This document shows, in pieces, positions 18,510 through 28,373 of a DNA stretch of 64,000 nt. Numbering within the stretch: position 1 is the first letter of the stretch; every line of letters starts with the position of its first letter. Location: contig NZ_CP051156.1 in NCBI RefSeq assembly GCF_012277295.1, forward strand, positions 558,001-622,000, written 5' to 3'. The position numbers were made by a program, and so were the translations under genes. This DNA is from Wolbachia endosymbiont of Ctenocephalides felis wCfeT (GTDB lineage: Bacteria; Pseudomonadota; Alphaproteobacteria; Rickettsiales; Anaplasmataceae). The notes below the pieces were generated by a model. The model made no database searches. It saw only the letters and a program-made list of their open reading frames with translations, and was not told the DNA's origin.

Positions 18510-19948
18510 ATGCCGAGTGATGCAGTTAACGTATTTACTATTTTACAAAAACCTTATCCAAAATTATATAATGCATTTAGGGAGTGGGAAAAAAATGGTT
18601 CTAACATACCTTCCGCGTCTCTCATTAATGAAAGCAAGAAAGGAACGACTCCTCTGCATTTGGTTACTAAGGCAGGTCGCTTAGATTTAGTAGAATTTTT
18701 TCTTACACATGAAAAAATAGACGTTAATGCACAAGACAATAAAAAATGTACTCCCTTGCATTATGCTGCTGAAAAGGGTGACGACGAAATAGTAGCAGCT
18801 CTTTTAAACAAAGATGGAATCAGTGTTGATGAAAGAGGAAAAGGTGGAATGACTCCTCTTCACAAGGCTGTTATCGGTAATCACGAAAAAGTAGTGAAGC
18901 TTCTCATAAAAAAAGGTGCTGATGTTGGTGCAAAACGTGATAAGGGAAAAACTGTTTTGCATTATGCTGCTGAAAAAGGTGACATGAAGATAATGAAGCT
19001 TCTAATAGACAAAGGGGCTAATCCCAGTCAGAAGATAATAATAAATACACTCCTTTAGGTCTTGCAAAATGGAATGCAGCTAAAGAGGGGCATACAGTAG
19101 GTATCATTGTAGGTGGCTCTGCAGGACTTTCTATTGTAGTGCTGGGCTTTACGCGTGTATTTTCCACTGACTTGCCTGGATCAACAATATTGATCATAGC
19201 TTTCGTAGCTGGCCCTTTATTATTTTTGTTTACTTCCACCCTTTATTATGTAGCAAACAAACCCAGTACTGAAACGCAAAAACTCCTTAATCCTGAATAC
19301 ATAAATGAGCAGTTGCGTAGAGCTGCCGCAAGGGGAAATACGGATAAAGTGCAGGAATTAATGCGGGAAGTAGATAATCTTGACGCAGCAAACAGTAAAG
19401 GGTGGACTGCTTTGCATTTAGCTTCTAAAAATGGTCACTACAAAATAGTAGCAACTCTTTTAACTCGTAACAACGTTAATATACAAGGAAAAGATGGAAT
19501 TACTCCTCTTCATTTAGCTGCTATCAGCGGTCACAAAAATGTAGTGGAGCTTCTATTAAGCAAAGGAGCTGAGGTTGATGCAAAAGATAATTGTGGAAAA
19601 ACTCCTTTGCATAATGCTGCTGCAAGAAGTAAAATAAATATAATGTATCTTCTAATGGATGCAGGGGCCGACCCAAGTACAAAAGATAAACATGAAAGAA
19701 TTCCTTTATATTATGCAAAACGTTATGCAGCTGCAGTGGGTGGTATAATAGGATTTCCTACTGGAGTGCTTACTGGCGGCATTGCGTATGTACCTTCCGC
19801 TAGCTTGCCCATAGCTTTTTTAGTTAGCTTTTTAGCATTTGCTATTACTTCCTTAATTTGTTATGCAATAATCAAACCTAGCACTGAAATGCAAGCACTT
19901 CTTAATCCTGAACCCGTGGTAAATGAACAAGAAGTTCCCTCTCAATAA
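18510..19948 (+). pseudogene. Ankyrin-membrane-ankyrin-membrane gene with one frameshift
   Basis: Two units of the same plan are joined head to tail. Unit 1 has ankyrin repeats (GTTPLHLVTKAGRLDLVEFF and on), then a membrane hairpin ending in KPSTETQKLLNPE. Unit 2 starts immediately (INEQLRRAAARGNTDKVQEL), has four or five repeats, a second hairpin, and ends KPSTEMQALLNPE. The joint looks like a fusion of two neighbouring genes after loss of a stop. The frame breaks once near 19020-19035: GANPSQKII runs to a stop at 19058, while the next frame continues SEDNNKYTPLGLAKW into the first hairpin. One missing base would restore about 479 residues. Confidence 0.82.
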
Positions 19949-19962
19949 AACTCACAGGATAT

Positions 19963-19990
19963 TTGACTTTTATACCTAATTATGTAATAA
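19963..19990 (+). promoter_or_regulatory. Ankyrin-cluster promoter-like module, copy 2
   Basis: A TTGACT -35-like box is followed by 16 bp and then TAATAA, in the shared block CTAATTATGTAATAATTAAA. The ATG of the 20024 gene is about 35 bp downstream. The preceding ACTCACAGG stretch is also shared with copy 3. Confidence 0.6.
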
Positions 19991-20023
19991 TTAAATATAA
20001 ATATTACATAATTAGAAAAGATT

Positions 20024-21004
20024 ATGGCATCTGACTTGAATGCGCAATTGCTTAAAGCTGCTAAAGAGGGAATTATAGGTAAAGTTAAGAAATTAATAAG
20101 AAAAGGAGCTGGTGTTAACGCAAGAGATAACAAATATGGCTGGACTGCTTTACATTGGGCTGCTTTTAATGGTCACACAGAGGTAGTGGTGTTTCTTCTT
20201 GGTAAAGGAGCTGATGTTCATATACAGAATTACCATAAAGAAACACCTTTACATTTGGCCGCTCAAATGGGCCACAAAGATGTAGTGGAGTCTCTTATAA
20301 ACAATGGAGCTAAAGCTAAGATTAATGCAAGAAGTAAAAGTGGATGGATTTCTTTACATTATGCTGCTTGCAATGGCAAAAAAGATGTAGTGGAGCTTCT
20401 CATAAAAAAAGGAGCTAAGATTAATGCAAAAATTAAAGGTGGATGGACTCCTTTACATTTTGCCGTTCTCAATGGTCACAAAGATGTAGTGAGGCTTCTA
20501 ATTGAAAAAGGAGCTAATATTTATGCAGAAGTTCATGGAATTACTGCTTCACATGTGGCTGCTTTTGCTGCTAAAAATGATTACAAAGATGTACTTCATT
20601 TGTTAGAACAAAAGCGTATAGAGTTAGAACAAAATAAAAATGCATCGAAAGTTGGTTATATAGTACTTGCAGGATTTATAACTATGTTGTCAGCTTGCGT
20701 TATACTTTCACTTACCAATTATCTGCCTCCATCAAAAACATTTGGTATATGTTTTAGTATGGGTATAGGAATTATACTCATGAGTTGTTATGTTATTAGT
20801 ACGTGTGTTGATGCTAGCAAAAGCAGAACACTGTACTGGAAGACAAAACCTCTAAAAGTGCATATACAGTGGTCAATAAGCAAGAAGGACAGCAGCCACA
20901 ATCTAAATCTGACATGCCAAACCTCAGCGGTATTGAGCACACGGCAAGTACACAAGGAGTTACTCCTTAACAAAACTCACAGGCCATTTGACTTTTATAT
21001 CTAA
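20024..21004 (+). CDS. Ankyrin-repeat protein with membrane hairpin and altered tail
   Basis: The 326-residue product has six ankyrin repeats (residues about 5-190) and two hydrophobic spans (about 212-235 and 244-266). The last 60 residues (WKTKPLKVHIQWS and on) look abnormal. In another frame the same DNA reads LEDKTSKSAYTVVNKQEGQQ and ends at a TAA at 20968-20970, resembling the polar tails of sibling proteins. A single-base shift near 20830 has therefore probably replaced the native tail and extended the ORF through the next gene's promoter-like module. The repeats and spans are unaffected. Confidence 0.85.
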   Translation: MASDLNAQLLKAAKEGIIGKVKKLIRKGAGVNARDNKYGWTALHWAAFNGHTEVVVFLLGKGADVHIQNYHKETPLHLAAQMGHKDVVESLINNGAKAKINARSKSGWISLHYAACNGKKDVVELLIKKGAKINAKIKGGWTPLHFAVLNGHKDVVRLLIEKGANIYAEVHGITASHVAAFAAKNDYKDVLHLLEQKRIELEQNKNASKVGYIVLAGFITMLSACVILSLTNYLPPSKTFGICFSMGIGIILMSCYVISTCVDASKSRTLYWKTKPLKVHIQWSISKKDSSHNLNLTCQTSAVLSTRQVHKELLLNKTHRPFDFYI

Positions 21005-21015
21005 TTATGTAATAA
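20988..21015 (+). promoter_or_regulatory. Ankyrin-cluster promoter-like module, copy 3
   Basis: TTGACT, 16 bp, then TAATAA in the same CTAATTATGTAATAATTAAG block as copies 1 and 2. It lies about 37 bp upstream of the 21052 ATG, whose ribosome site is AAAGGAA. The 3' end of the preceding ORF now overlaps it because of a frameshift. Confidence 0.6.
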
Positions 21016-21051
21016 TTAAGTATAAATATTTAATTATCAATAAAGGAAATC

Positions 21052-23502
21052 ATGACAGATAATAATAAACCTCCTCTGATTATAGCTGCTGAAAAGGGAG
21101 ATCTAGATGAAGTTAAGAGATTAATAGAGGAAGAAGAAGCTGACGTTAATGCAACAGATGAATATGGATGGACCGCTTTACATTTGGCTGCTGAAAATGG
21201 TCACACAAAGGTAGTGGAGCTTCTATTAATAAAGAAAGCTAACGTTGACGCAAAAAGTAGTACTGCTGAAATGACTCCTCTACATTGGGCTGCTCACAAT
21301 GGCCACAAAGATATAGTGGAGCTTCTATTAGGAAATGACGCTAACGTTGGCGCAAAAAGTAGTACTGCTGGAATGATTCCTTTACATTATGCTGCTGCAA
21401 ATGGTCACGAAGAGACAGTGGAGTTTCTTATTGGTAAAGAAGCTAATAAAGTTGATCTTCCAGACAATAAAGGATGGACTCCTTTGCATTGGGCTGCTTA
21501 TTATGGTCACAAAGATGTAGTAGAATCTCTCACAAAAAATGTAGCTGATGTTAAAGCAACAGATGAATATGGATGGACCGCTTTACATTGGGCTGCTTAT
21601 CGTGGTTATACAGAGATAGTGGAATTTCTCTTAAAGAAAATTGACATTGGTACAAAAAGCAATAATGGATGGACTCCTTTACACTGTGCTGCTGAAAATG
21701 GTCGCATAGATGTAGTGAGGCTTCTAATAAAAAAAGGAGCTGAGGTTAATGCAAAAAGCAATAACGGAATGACTCCTTTACATTGTGTTGCTCGCTATGG
21801 TCGTTTCACAGAAACAGTGAAGTTTCTCATAGAAGAAGGAGCTAAGGTTGATGTAAAAAGTGATGATAAATATACTCCTAATAGTTACGGAGGGAAAGTG
21901 CAGCTTTTCATAACAGAAAATTATAAATATACTCCTTTACATCTGGCGGCTAAAAATGGTTACGAAGAAGCAGTGAAGATTCTATTAGAAAACGAAGCTG
22001 ATATCAATAATAAACATAATCCGCTTGCTTCCCCTTTATACGACGCAGTTAAAAATAACACTCTATATATGGCGGAGTTTCTCTTAAACAACGGAGCTGA
22101 TCCCAATAAAGGTAGTTTTGTGTCTTACGACGCAGTTAAAAATAACGATATAAGTAATGTGGAACTTATCTTAGAAAACGGAGCTGATCCCAATAAAGGT
22201 AATTTTCATGGTATTTCTTTTTTTCCTTTACACAAAGCAGTTGAAATGAATCGTGAAAAGATGGTAGAGCTTCTCATAGAAAAAGGAGCTGATCCCAATA
22301 AAGATGGTTCATTTACTTACCTTTTACACAAAGCAGTTAAAAGAAATAATGCAGATATAGTAGAGCTTCTATTAAAAAAGAAAGCTAATGTTGCTGATGT
22401 GAATGCAAAAAATAATAATGGATTCACTGCTTTACATTTGGCTGCTCTTAATGGCTACACAAAGATAGTTAATCTTCTCCAAAGTGCAGGAGCTGATGTT
22501 AACCTTACAGATACAGATGGACGCACTGCTTTACATGTGGCTGCTGAAAATGGCCACAAAGATGTAGTGAAGTATCTCATACAAAATGGAGCCAAAGATA
22601 AGATTAATGCACAAAGTAATAACGGAAGGACTCCTTTACATTCGGCTGCTCTTAATGGTCACAAAGATGTAGTGAAGTATCTCATAAAAAATAAAGCTGA
22701 TGTTAATCTTACGTATACAGATGGATACACTGCTTTACATGTGGCTGCTCAAAAGGGTCACATAGAGACAGTGAAGTCTCTCATACAAAATGGAGCTAAA
22801 AATAAGATTAATGCACAAGATGGTAAAGGAAGAACTCCTTTACATTGGGCTGCTGGAGAGGGTCATATAGAGACAGTGAAGTTTCTCATAGAAAAAAGAG
22901 CTGATGTTAATCTTACAGATCAAGATGGATGCACTACTTTACATTTTGCTGCTGAAAAAGGTTACACAGAGGTAGTGGAGTTTCTCTTAGAGAAAATTGA
23001 CATTGATGCAAAAAGTCATTATGGATGGACTCCTTTACACCTTGCTGCTCAAAATGGTCACAAAGATGTAGTGAGGCTTCTAATTAAAAAAGGAGCTGAT
23101 GTTAAAGCAAAAGATGATTGCGGAATGACTCCTTTGTATTTTGCCGTTCAAAATGGTTGCACAGAGACAGTGCATCTTCTTCAAGATGCAGAAACTAACG
23201 TTGATGCAAAAAGTAATAATGAAGGGACTCCTTTACATTTGGCTGCTGAAAACGGCCACAAAGAGGCAGAGGAGCTCCTGACAGAAAAGAGTGCTGATAA
23301 TAGTACACAGGATATCTACACACCTTTAGGTTGGCGTGATCACCAAAAGAATAACGAAATGGTGTTGAAGATTCTTCAAAAAAATGATAAGAATACACTT
23401 AAAAGATGGCTTATAATGGGTATTACCATTGGGTTTTGTGCTGCAATATTTACTTTGCCTATATTACTCACTGATTGGCCTGTGCCAATAAAAGTTGCTG
23501 TG
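21052..23502 (+). pseudogene. Very long ankyrin-repeat gene, 3' end cut off by IS66 copy 3
   Basis: About 817 native codons remain, holding over twenty ankyrin repeats from residue 4 to about 770. One central stretch (about 320-450) has irregular repeats of the LLNNGADPNKGSF type. A hydrophobic span (about 783-803) begins the usual C-terminal membrane hairpin, and IS66 copy 3 then interrupts it. The ORF continues 18 codons into the element (VSIQPGGKIKSRQGMLKR), the same IS-derived tail seen on the RDD gene. The protein may still be made, but its hairpin lacks the second span, so its topology would change. Confidence 0.88.
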
Positions 23503-24963
23503 GTATCCATTCAGCCGGGCGGTAAAATAAAGAGTAGACAAGGAATGCTAAAAAGGTAAACTAGAGTGGCTGTGAGGTAATATGGTTGATCTTTTAGAAT
23601 TTTGCGAAAGTTTAAGCAGACTATAGAAAAGTTAGAAACAAAAATAGAAGAGCTTAAAGCAGAAAATAAAGCGCTAAGGATCGAAAACGCTGAGTTAAAA
23701 GAAAGGCTTGGCTTAAATTCAAAAAATTCATCTATACCAAGCTCCAAAGAATTATATAAGATGAGGGAAAATAAGCCAAAAAGTGACAGGAAAGTAGGAG
23801 CACAGGTTGGACATAAAGGCAGTTACCGCCCTAAAATGGAGGCAGATGAGATGGTAAAAATAGAACTGCCCAATACGTGTGAGTGCGGAGGAGAAATTGC
23901 GGTATCAAAAGATCCGTATACTCATCAAAAGGTCGATTTGCCGGAAATCAAGCCGTATGTAGTTGAATATCAACTAGAGCATGGACGTTGCAAAAGATGT
24001 GGAAAAAGAAAAAGTAGCAAGCTACAAGAAGGAGTAACTGCGGACACATTTGGTCCAAGAGTTAAGTCAGTAATTACAGCATTAAGTGGATTTTACAAGA
24101 ATTCGAAAAAAGAAGTGGCAAATATTATAAAGGACATTTTCAACCTGGATATCAGCGTCGGTAGTGTATCAAATAGCGAGGCTAGAGTGGCAGAAAAATG
24201 CCAAGAAGCATATGAGCAAATTGAGGAAGAGGTAAGCAAGAGCAAAATTTTACATATCGATGAAACTAGCCATTACAACAAAGGTAAACAGGGCTGGTGC
24301 TGGATGTTTGCGAGCAAAATAGGAAGTGTGATCAAATTGACAGAGTCAAGAGGGATGAAAGTCCTGGAAAATAGTAAATTTGGAAAGAATAACAACCTAG
24401 TAGTGACCGACAGATATGCAGCTTACAACTACTTTTCCAGCAAGAAAAGGCAGGTCTGTTGGGCACATTTAGCAAGAGATTTTGAAAGGTTGTCTCATAG
24501 TTGGAATAGCGAAGTGAAAGTTTTGGGGTATTATTTAAGGAATGTTGCTACTGAATTATTTGCATTGAAAAAAGCTCTGTTAAAGGATGAAATAGACACA
24601 TTAAGGTTCATAAGAAGAGCAAGAAAATTACGCAAGCGAACAAGATATTACTTAAAGAATATATCAAATTTACCCGAGGCAATTGGAGCGTCTCGAGTAG
24701 CAAAAAATATCATGAAATCGGATCTGATGATGTGGAAATTTTTGGACGATCCAGAAAATATTCCACTGACAAACAACTATGCTGAGCGACAGATTCGGCA
24801 TTACGTTGTTTACCGAAAAGTTTCATATTTTACACAATCGAAACGGGGAAATATGTTTCTTGAGAGGATAATTTCATTGTACTTGACTTGGAGGCAAAAG
24901 AAGTTAAATCCTTTTCAAAACCTACTGGCTATTGCTTCTTAAGCCATACACCTGAATGGATAC
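23503..24963 (+). mobile_element. IS66-family element, copy 3 (complete, 1461 bp)
   Basis: Both GTATCCATTCAG termini are intact. The flanking octamers (TTGCTGTG and CCGCCACA) do not match, so no target duplication survives. One flank truncates an ankyrin gene and the other truncates a small minus-strand ORF, which suggests the two flanks were joined by recombination between elements. Confidence 0.96.
23602..24942 (+). CDS. IS66-family transposase (copy 3, all catalytic residues present)
   Basis: This 446-residue DDE transposase has an N-terminal coiled coil, a CECGG...CKRCGK zinc-binding region and a catalytic domain. The likely catalytic acids are present: Asp in HIDETSHY, Asp in VVTDRYAAY and Glu in NNYAERQIRHY. 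It is the only complete copy in the window with all three. The frame starts at TTG because the ATG 20 bp upstream, which has a good GAGG site, is out of frame by one base (TTTAAGC against TTTAAAGC in copy 6). Translation may therefore be weak. Confidence 0.92.
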   Translation: MRKFKQTIEKLETKIEELKAENKALRIENAELKERLGLNSKNSSIPSSKELYKMRENKPKSDRKVGAQVGHKGSYRPKMEADEMVKIELPNTCECGGEIAVSKDPYTHQKVDLPEIKPYVVEYQLEHGRCKRCGKRKSSKLQEGVTADTFGPRVKSVITALSGFYKNSKKEVANIIKDIFNLDISVGSVSNSEARVAEKCQEAYEQIEEEVSKSKILHIDETSHYNKGKQGWCWMFASKIGSVIKLTESRGMKVLENSKFGKNNNLVVTDRYAAYNYFSSKKRQVCWAHLARDFERLSHSWNSEVKVLGYYLRNVATELFALKKALLKDEIDTLRFIRRARKLRKRTRYYLKNISNLPEAIGASRVAKNIMKSDLMMWKFLDDPENIPLTNNYAERQIRHYVVYRKVSYFTQSKRGNMFLERIISLYLTWRQKKLNPFQNLLAIAS

Positions 24964-25253
24964 CCGCCACACTTTATATCTCCCGTTTGCAATCCTAAAT
25001 TTCTTGCCCCTTCAACAGCCTTTGCAACGTTTACTGTGCTATCGTCCGGATATTCCAGGTAAAAAACTGTATTATCTATCTCTACATGATTTACTTTGCC
25101 ATTACTTGATGCATTTGCTGCAACTGTGCGAAAGTCACTTATATGCTTTTCATATTCACAGCAGGCTTTTTCCATATTGGCTTTATGATCTTCAAATAAA
25201 TCCTCTAATTCTTCATCTATTTTTTCTTTAATTACCGCTCCTTTTGCTGCCAA
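24964..25253 (-). pseudogene. Unrecognised small protein gene, 3' end removed by IS66 copy 3
   Basis: About 97 codons remain, starting from a TTG eight bases after the stop of the ankyrin gene upstream (25262-27070), so the two may be coupled. The visible part is acidic and helical (EELEDLFEDHKANMEKAC) and then reads DNTVFYLEYPDDSTVNVAKA. No family is recognised. At its 3' end the frame enters IS66 after DIKCGG. The rest of the gene is not found in this window. It may instead be the former C-terminus of the ankyrin protein after a frameshift. Confidence 0.55.
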
Positions 25254-25261
25254 TTGACAAA

Positions 25262-27070
25262 CTATGTTCTAACTATCTTAGGATCTTGTGCAACTCCATT
25301 TAACTGCTCTATTTTAGCTGTTACGTGATCTATAAAGTTATCCCGATAAAACTTTAGCCTTATTCCAGATAGCAATGCTTTATCAACAATTTGGCTCAAC
25401 TCAATTACATTTTTCGCTTCTTTTACCTTATCTGAAAATTCACGTAATTTTTCTAAGTTGCGGCGTGTTATGCCAATATCTTTTGTTGTAATACTTCTCT
25501 CTAACTTCTTAAGCTCCGTGTTAAGACCTACTTTGTTATAAAAACTACCACTACGTGGCAGAACTACTGACGTTTTTTGCAATTTTTCGTCTTTAAAAGC
25601 ATTGTCTAATATGCTTTGAATTTTCTTATCCTCATTTGCCGCTTTTACCAGAGAATGTTCACCGCTATACCATACTTTCTTTACTATTTTATTTATTATT
25701 CCCTTTGGCCTAAAAGCTTCAATATCAGAAAATGGTACTAGCTTCTCTATAACCCTATATGACCCCTCTAATTCCCTATCTAACTCCTTCTCTAAACAGG
25801 TTTTTTCCCATCCTAAGCTTTCCAACTTTAAGTTTTCCTCCTCTGAATAGTTTTTTTCTAATTCTGAACGTTTATTGCAAGCTGCTTTTATTGCAATATT
25901 TAAAGGTGTCCAACCCTTGGTTTCTGATTTTATACACTGAGTGTTTTTACTTTCGATCAAAAAGTCTATGAAATCCTCATTTTCATACTTGGCAGCTACT
26001 TGAACTGGTGTGATACCCTTCCCATTTTTTGCATTAACGTCTACTCCATTTTCTGCAAGAAATTCTATTATTTCTTTACGTCTATGTTGAGCAGCAAAGT
26101 GCAGCAATGTGTTGCCTTTTTTATCTACTGTGTTGGTAAGTAGTTCCTTAGTTTTTTCCTTACGCATGTTAAATATGTCTTCTTCATCCTTACTTAAGCT
26201 ATCCCCCCAATCACTCCTTTCAGCCTTTTCCCAATAGGCTTCTTCACCACTTCTCACATGGTAAGAAACAAGCATCTCCAGGATCTTAGGATCACTTACC
26301 CTTCCCATAATTGCATGATGTAATGCTGTGTAACCATTTTTATCTTGTGTTGTTACATCTGCTCCTTTTTCCAGAAATTCCTTTGCAACATTTTCATAAC
26401 CTTTATGGGCAGCATAGTGAAATGGAGTTTTTCCTTGATTATCTACTGCATTGATATCAACACCTTCTTCCTTCAAGAAAAGTCTAACAACGCTAATGTG
26501 GCTACCTTCGGCTACGTAGTGCAGCGGAGTTTTTTGCTTGTTGTCTTGTACATTAGGATCAGCTCCTGCACCCAAAAGCGATTCTGCTGCATGAATGTTA
26601 AACTGAGCAACTTTATGAAGTATTGTTGTTTTCAACTCTCCTCTTTGCAAATTAAGGACAACCTTTAAGTCTTTGTTGTCTTTATGCTTTTCTAAGAATT
26701 TTTCAAGGACTGGAGCTACATTATAATCATACTTGTGTACCATTAAGTCAAAACCCAAGCGTCTTAATGAGCGCAAAAGCTCACTATTTAGCTTTTTTTG
26801 ACTCTCTGTTAACGTCAACTCCTCAGCTAGCCACGTGTTTACTTGCTTTTCCCACCATTCATTTTCTGTGGACTCATTTTGCCCATAATCTTCTTGCTTT
26901 ATGCTACTAACTGGCCAATCCTGTTCCTGATCTACAGATTTCTCATTATCAGACCAGCCATCGGCTTCCTTTACATTATTTTCTTTTAACTCATCTACCC
27001 CTTCAACAACAGATGTCGTTGAAATTGGAGCTTTTACTATAGTTGATAAATCTTTAATTGAACTTGGCAT
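25262..27070 (-). CDS. Ankyrin-repeat protein with helical C-terminal domain
   Basis: The protein has 602 residues. An acidic, Trp-containing N-terminal region (about 1-120) precedes six or seven ankyrin repeats (about 140-420), one with a long insert near HVRSGEEAYWEKAERSDWGD. A repeat-free helical domain of about 170 residues follows (RPKGIINKIVKKVWYSGE onward). Unlike the 17-23 kb ankyrin genes it has no membrane hairpin, so it is probably soluble and might be secreted. Function and partners are unknown. The frame is intact. Confidence 0.88.
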   Translation of the reverse strand: MPSSIKDLSTIVKAPISTTSVVEGVDELKENNVKEADGWSDNEKSVDQEQDWPVSSIKQEDYGQNESTENEWWEKQVNTWLAEELTLTESQKKLNSELLRSLRRLGFDLMVHKYDYNVAPVLEKFLEKHKDNKDLKVVLNLQRGELKTTILHKVAQFNIHAAESLLGAGADPNVQDNKQKTPLHYVAEGSHISVVRLFLKEEGVDINAVDNQGKTPFHYAAHKGYENVAKEFLEKGADVTTQDKNGYTALHHAIMGRVSDPKILEMLVSYHVRSGEEAYWEKAERSDWGDSLSKDEEDIFNMRKEKTKELLTNTVDKKGNTLLHFAAQHRRKEIIEFLAENGVDVNAKNGKGITPVQVAAKYENEDFIDFLIESKNTQCIKSETKGWTPLNIAIKAACNKRSELEKNYSEEENLKLESLGWEKTCLEKELDRELEGSYRVIEKLVPFSDIEAFRPKGIINKIVKKVWYSGEHSLVKAANEDKKIQSILDNAFKDEKLQKTSVVLPRSGSFYNKVGLNTELKKLERSITTKDIGITRRNLEKLREFSDKVKEAKNVIELSQIVDKALLSGIRLKFYRDNFIDHVTAKIEQLNGVAQDPKIVRT

Positions 27071-27187
27071 ATACTTACCTCACACTTGATATACTAATTT
27101 CAGCATATCAACGAATATACCCATGTAAACATAAATTTTTTACTAACGGGACTTTTAAAATTTACAATCTTAACAAGTAGGAAATAA

Positions 27188-28147
27188 CTATATTATTTTC
27201 TCTTCCTCTAGTTGCCTTACTTCATCTACAGATAGGCCGGTTATTTTGGCTACAATATCAACAGATATACCAGACTTAAGTGAATTTTTTGCCACTTCAA
27301 TTCTCTCTGCTTTTCTGCCCTCTTCCCTGACCCGTTCCTCGCCGATTTGGATGCCTTCTTCTCTACCTTCTTTTCTTCCTTCCTCTCTGCCTTCTTTTTT
27401 ACCTTTTTCAGTAGTATCATCAAGTTTTTGCTCGAGAATGGCTTGCTCATCAAGTGTACGCTTTACTTCTTGCTCATATTCTATGTATTCCTTTTCTGAC
27501 CAGTTAAACCTATTCAGTTCCTCATATGCTTTCTTGATTATTAGATCACTACCTATTATCTTTTCTAATCCTTCTTCACTGGTTTCATCTGCGTATTTAA
27601 AATAATAAATCCATTTTTCAACAATATTCTCAAGCTGATCTTCTTTTGTCTTAGGAAATTTAGGTAGCTCGATAAACGTAAAATAAAAGTCTTTTAAATT
27701 GTGTTCATAGCTATTTCGATCAAGAATTATATGATCAGACTTATATTCCTCTTTATTGGGAAACAGAACACAGTCAGCGATAGCAATGAAGATAATTTCT
27801 TTAAGATTATGATATTGATCATCTTTATCAGCTTGTCTTGTATAAGCCTTAGCTGCGTAATATTGAGCACGTTTTTCAAAACCTTTAGTCTTAGCAACCT
27901 GCATCTCGCAAATATATTGAATACCTGAAGAATCCCTGCATAATACATCAACAATACTTTGTTTTTTTGCAGCAATATCAGGATCTTGAATGGTACTTAA
28001 AAACTCAATCTCTTTTATTCCATTGACATCAGTAAATCCCAGAATATCATTTAAGAAATGAATTAAAATATCTTTGTTTTTTTCAGTACCAAAAATACGC
28101 CGAAATGCGACATCATTCTTAGGATCTAAAAACTTAGAAATAGCCAT
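27188..28147 (-). CDS. Rpn-family PD-(D/E)XK nuclease (transposase-like)
   Basis: The 319-residue protein starts with the family signature FLDPKNDVAFRRIFG. It continues with the nuclease core: Asp67 in SIVDVLCRD and the ExQ pair at 81-83 (CEMQV), then KRAQYYAAKAYT. Rpn proteins are recombination-promoting nucleases; multicopy relatives in Rickettsiales are often annotated as transposases. Near the C-terminus a charged low-complexity run (GKKEGREEGRKEGREEG) precedes a helix-turn-helix-like ending (DIVAKITGLSVDEVRQLEEE). The frame is intact and all core residues are present, so it could be active. Confidence 0.88.
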   Translation of the reverse strand: MAISKFLDPKNDVAFRRIFGTEKNKDILIHFLNDILGFTDVNGIKEIEFLSTIQDPDIAAKKQSIVDVLCRDSSGIQYICEMQVAKTKGFEKRAQYYAAKAYTRQADKDDQYHNLKEIIFIAIADCVLFPNKEEYKSDHIILDRNSYEHNLKDFYFTFIELPKFPKTKEDQLENIVEKWIYYFKYADETSEEGLEKIIGSDLIIKKAYEELNRFNWSEKEYIEYEQEVKRTLDEQAILEQKLDDTTEKGKKEGREEGRKEGREEGIQIGEERVREEGRKAERIEVAKNSLKSGISVDIVAKITGLSVDEVRQLEEEKII

Positions 28148-28373
28148 AATATTTAACGCACTAAATAAATAAATTATATATTATTTTACATAGGCTTACA
28201 AGAAGGAGTTTAAAAGTGTGCATGTAGCCAACATTCCAATGGCTAAATACAAAAAATCAAGGAAGAAAAACTTCCTATGTGCTTATTATAAATAGTTTAT
28301 AGGCAGTGTTCAATATTTTTGTGGCAAAATTTATAATTGAAGCTATACCTTTATAGAAGTCGGTTGAACGCTT

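Noticed and set aside
17266..23502. CRISPR-like spacing of repeats in the ankyrin cluster
   Set aside because: The regular 99-bp periodicity is coding ankyrin repeat, divergent at DNA level, and has no identical repeat-spacer units or cas genes.
5526..27070. Prophage WO remnant in the accessory region
   Set aside because: Ankyrin genes often occur near phage WO, but I see no capsid, portal, tail, terminase or baseplate gene anywhere in the window.
27250..27605. Long ORFs on both strands opposite the Rpn nuclease charged tail
   Set aside because: They arise from the low-complexity GAAGGA-type repeat, which is open in several frames. Only the Rpn frame has a recognisable domain.
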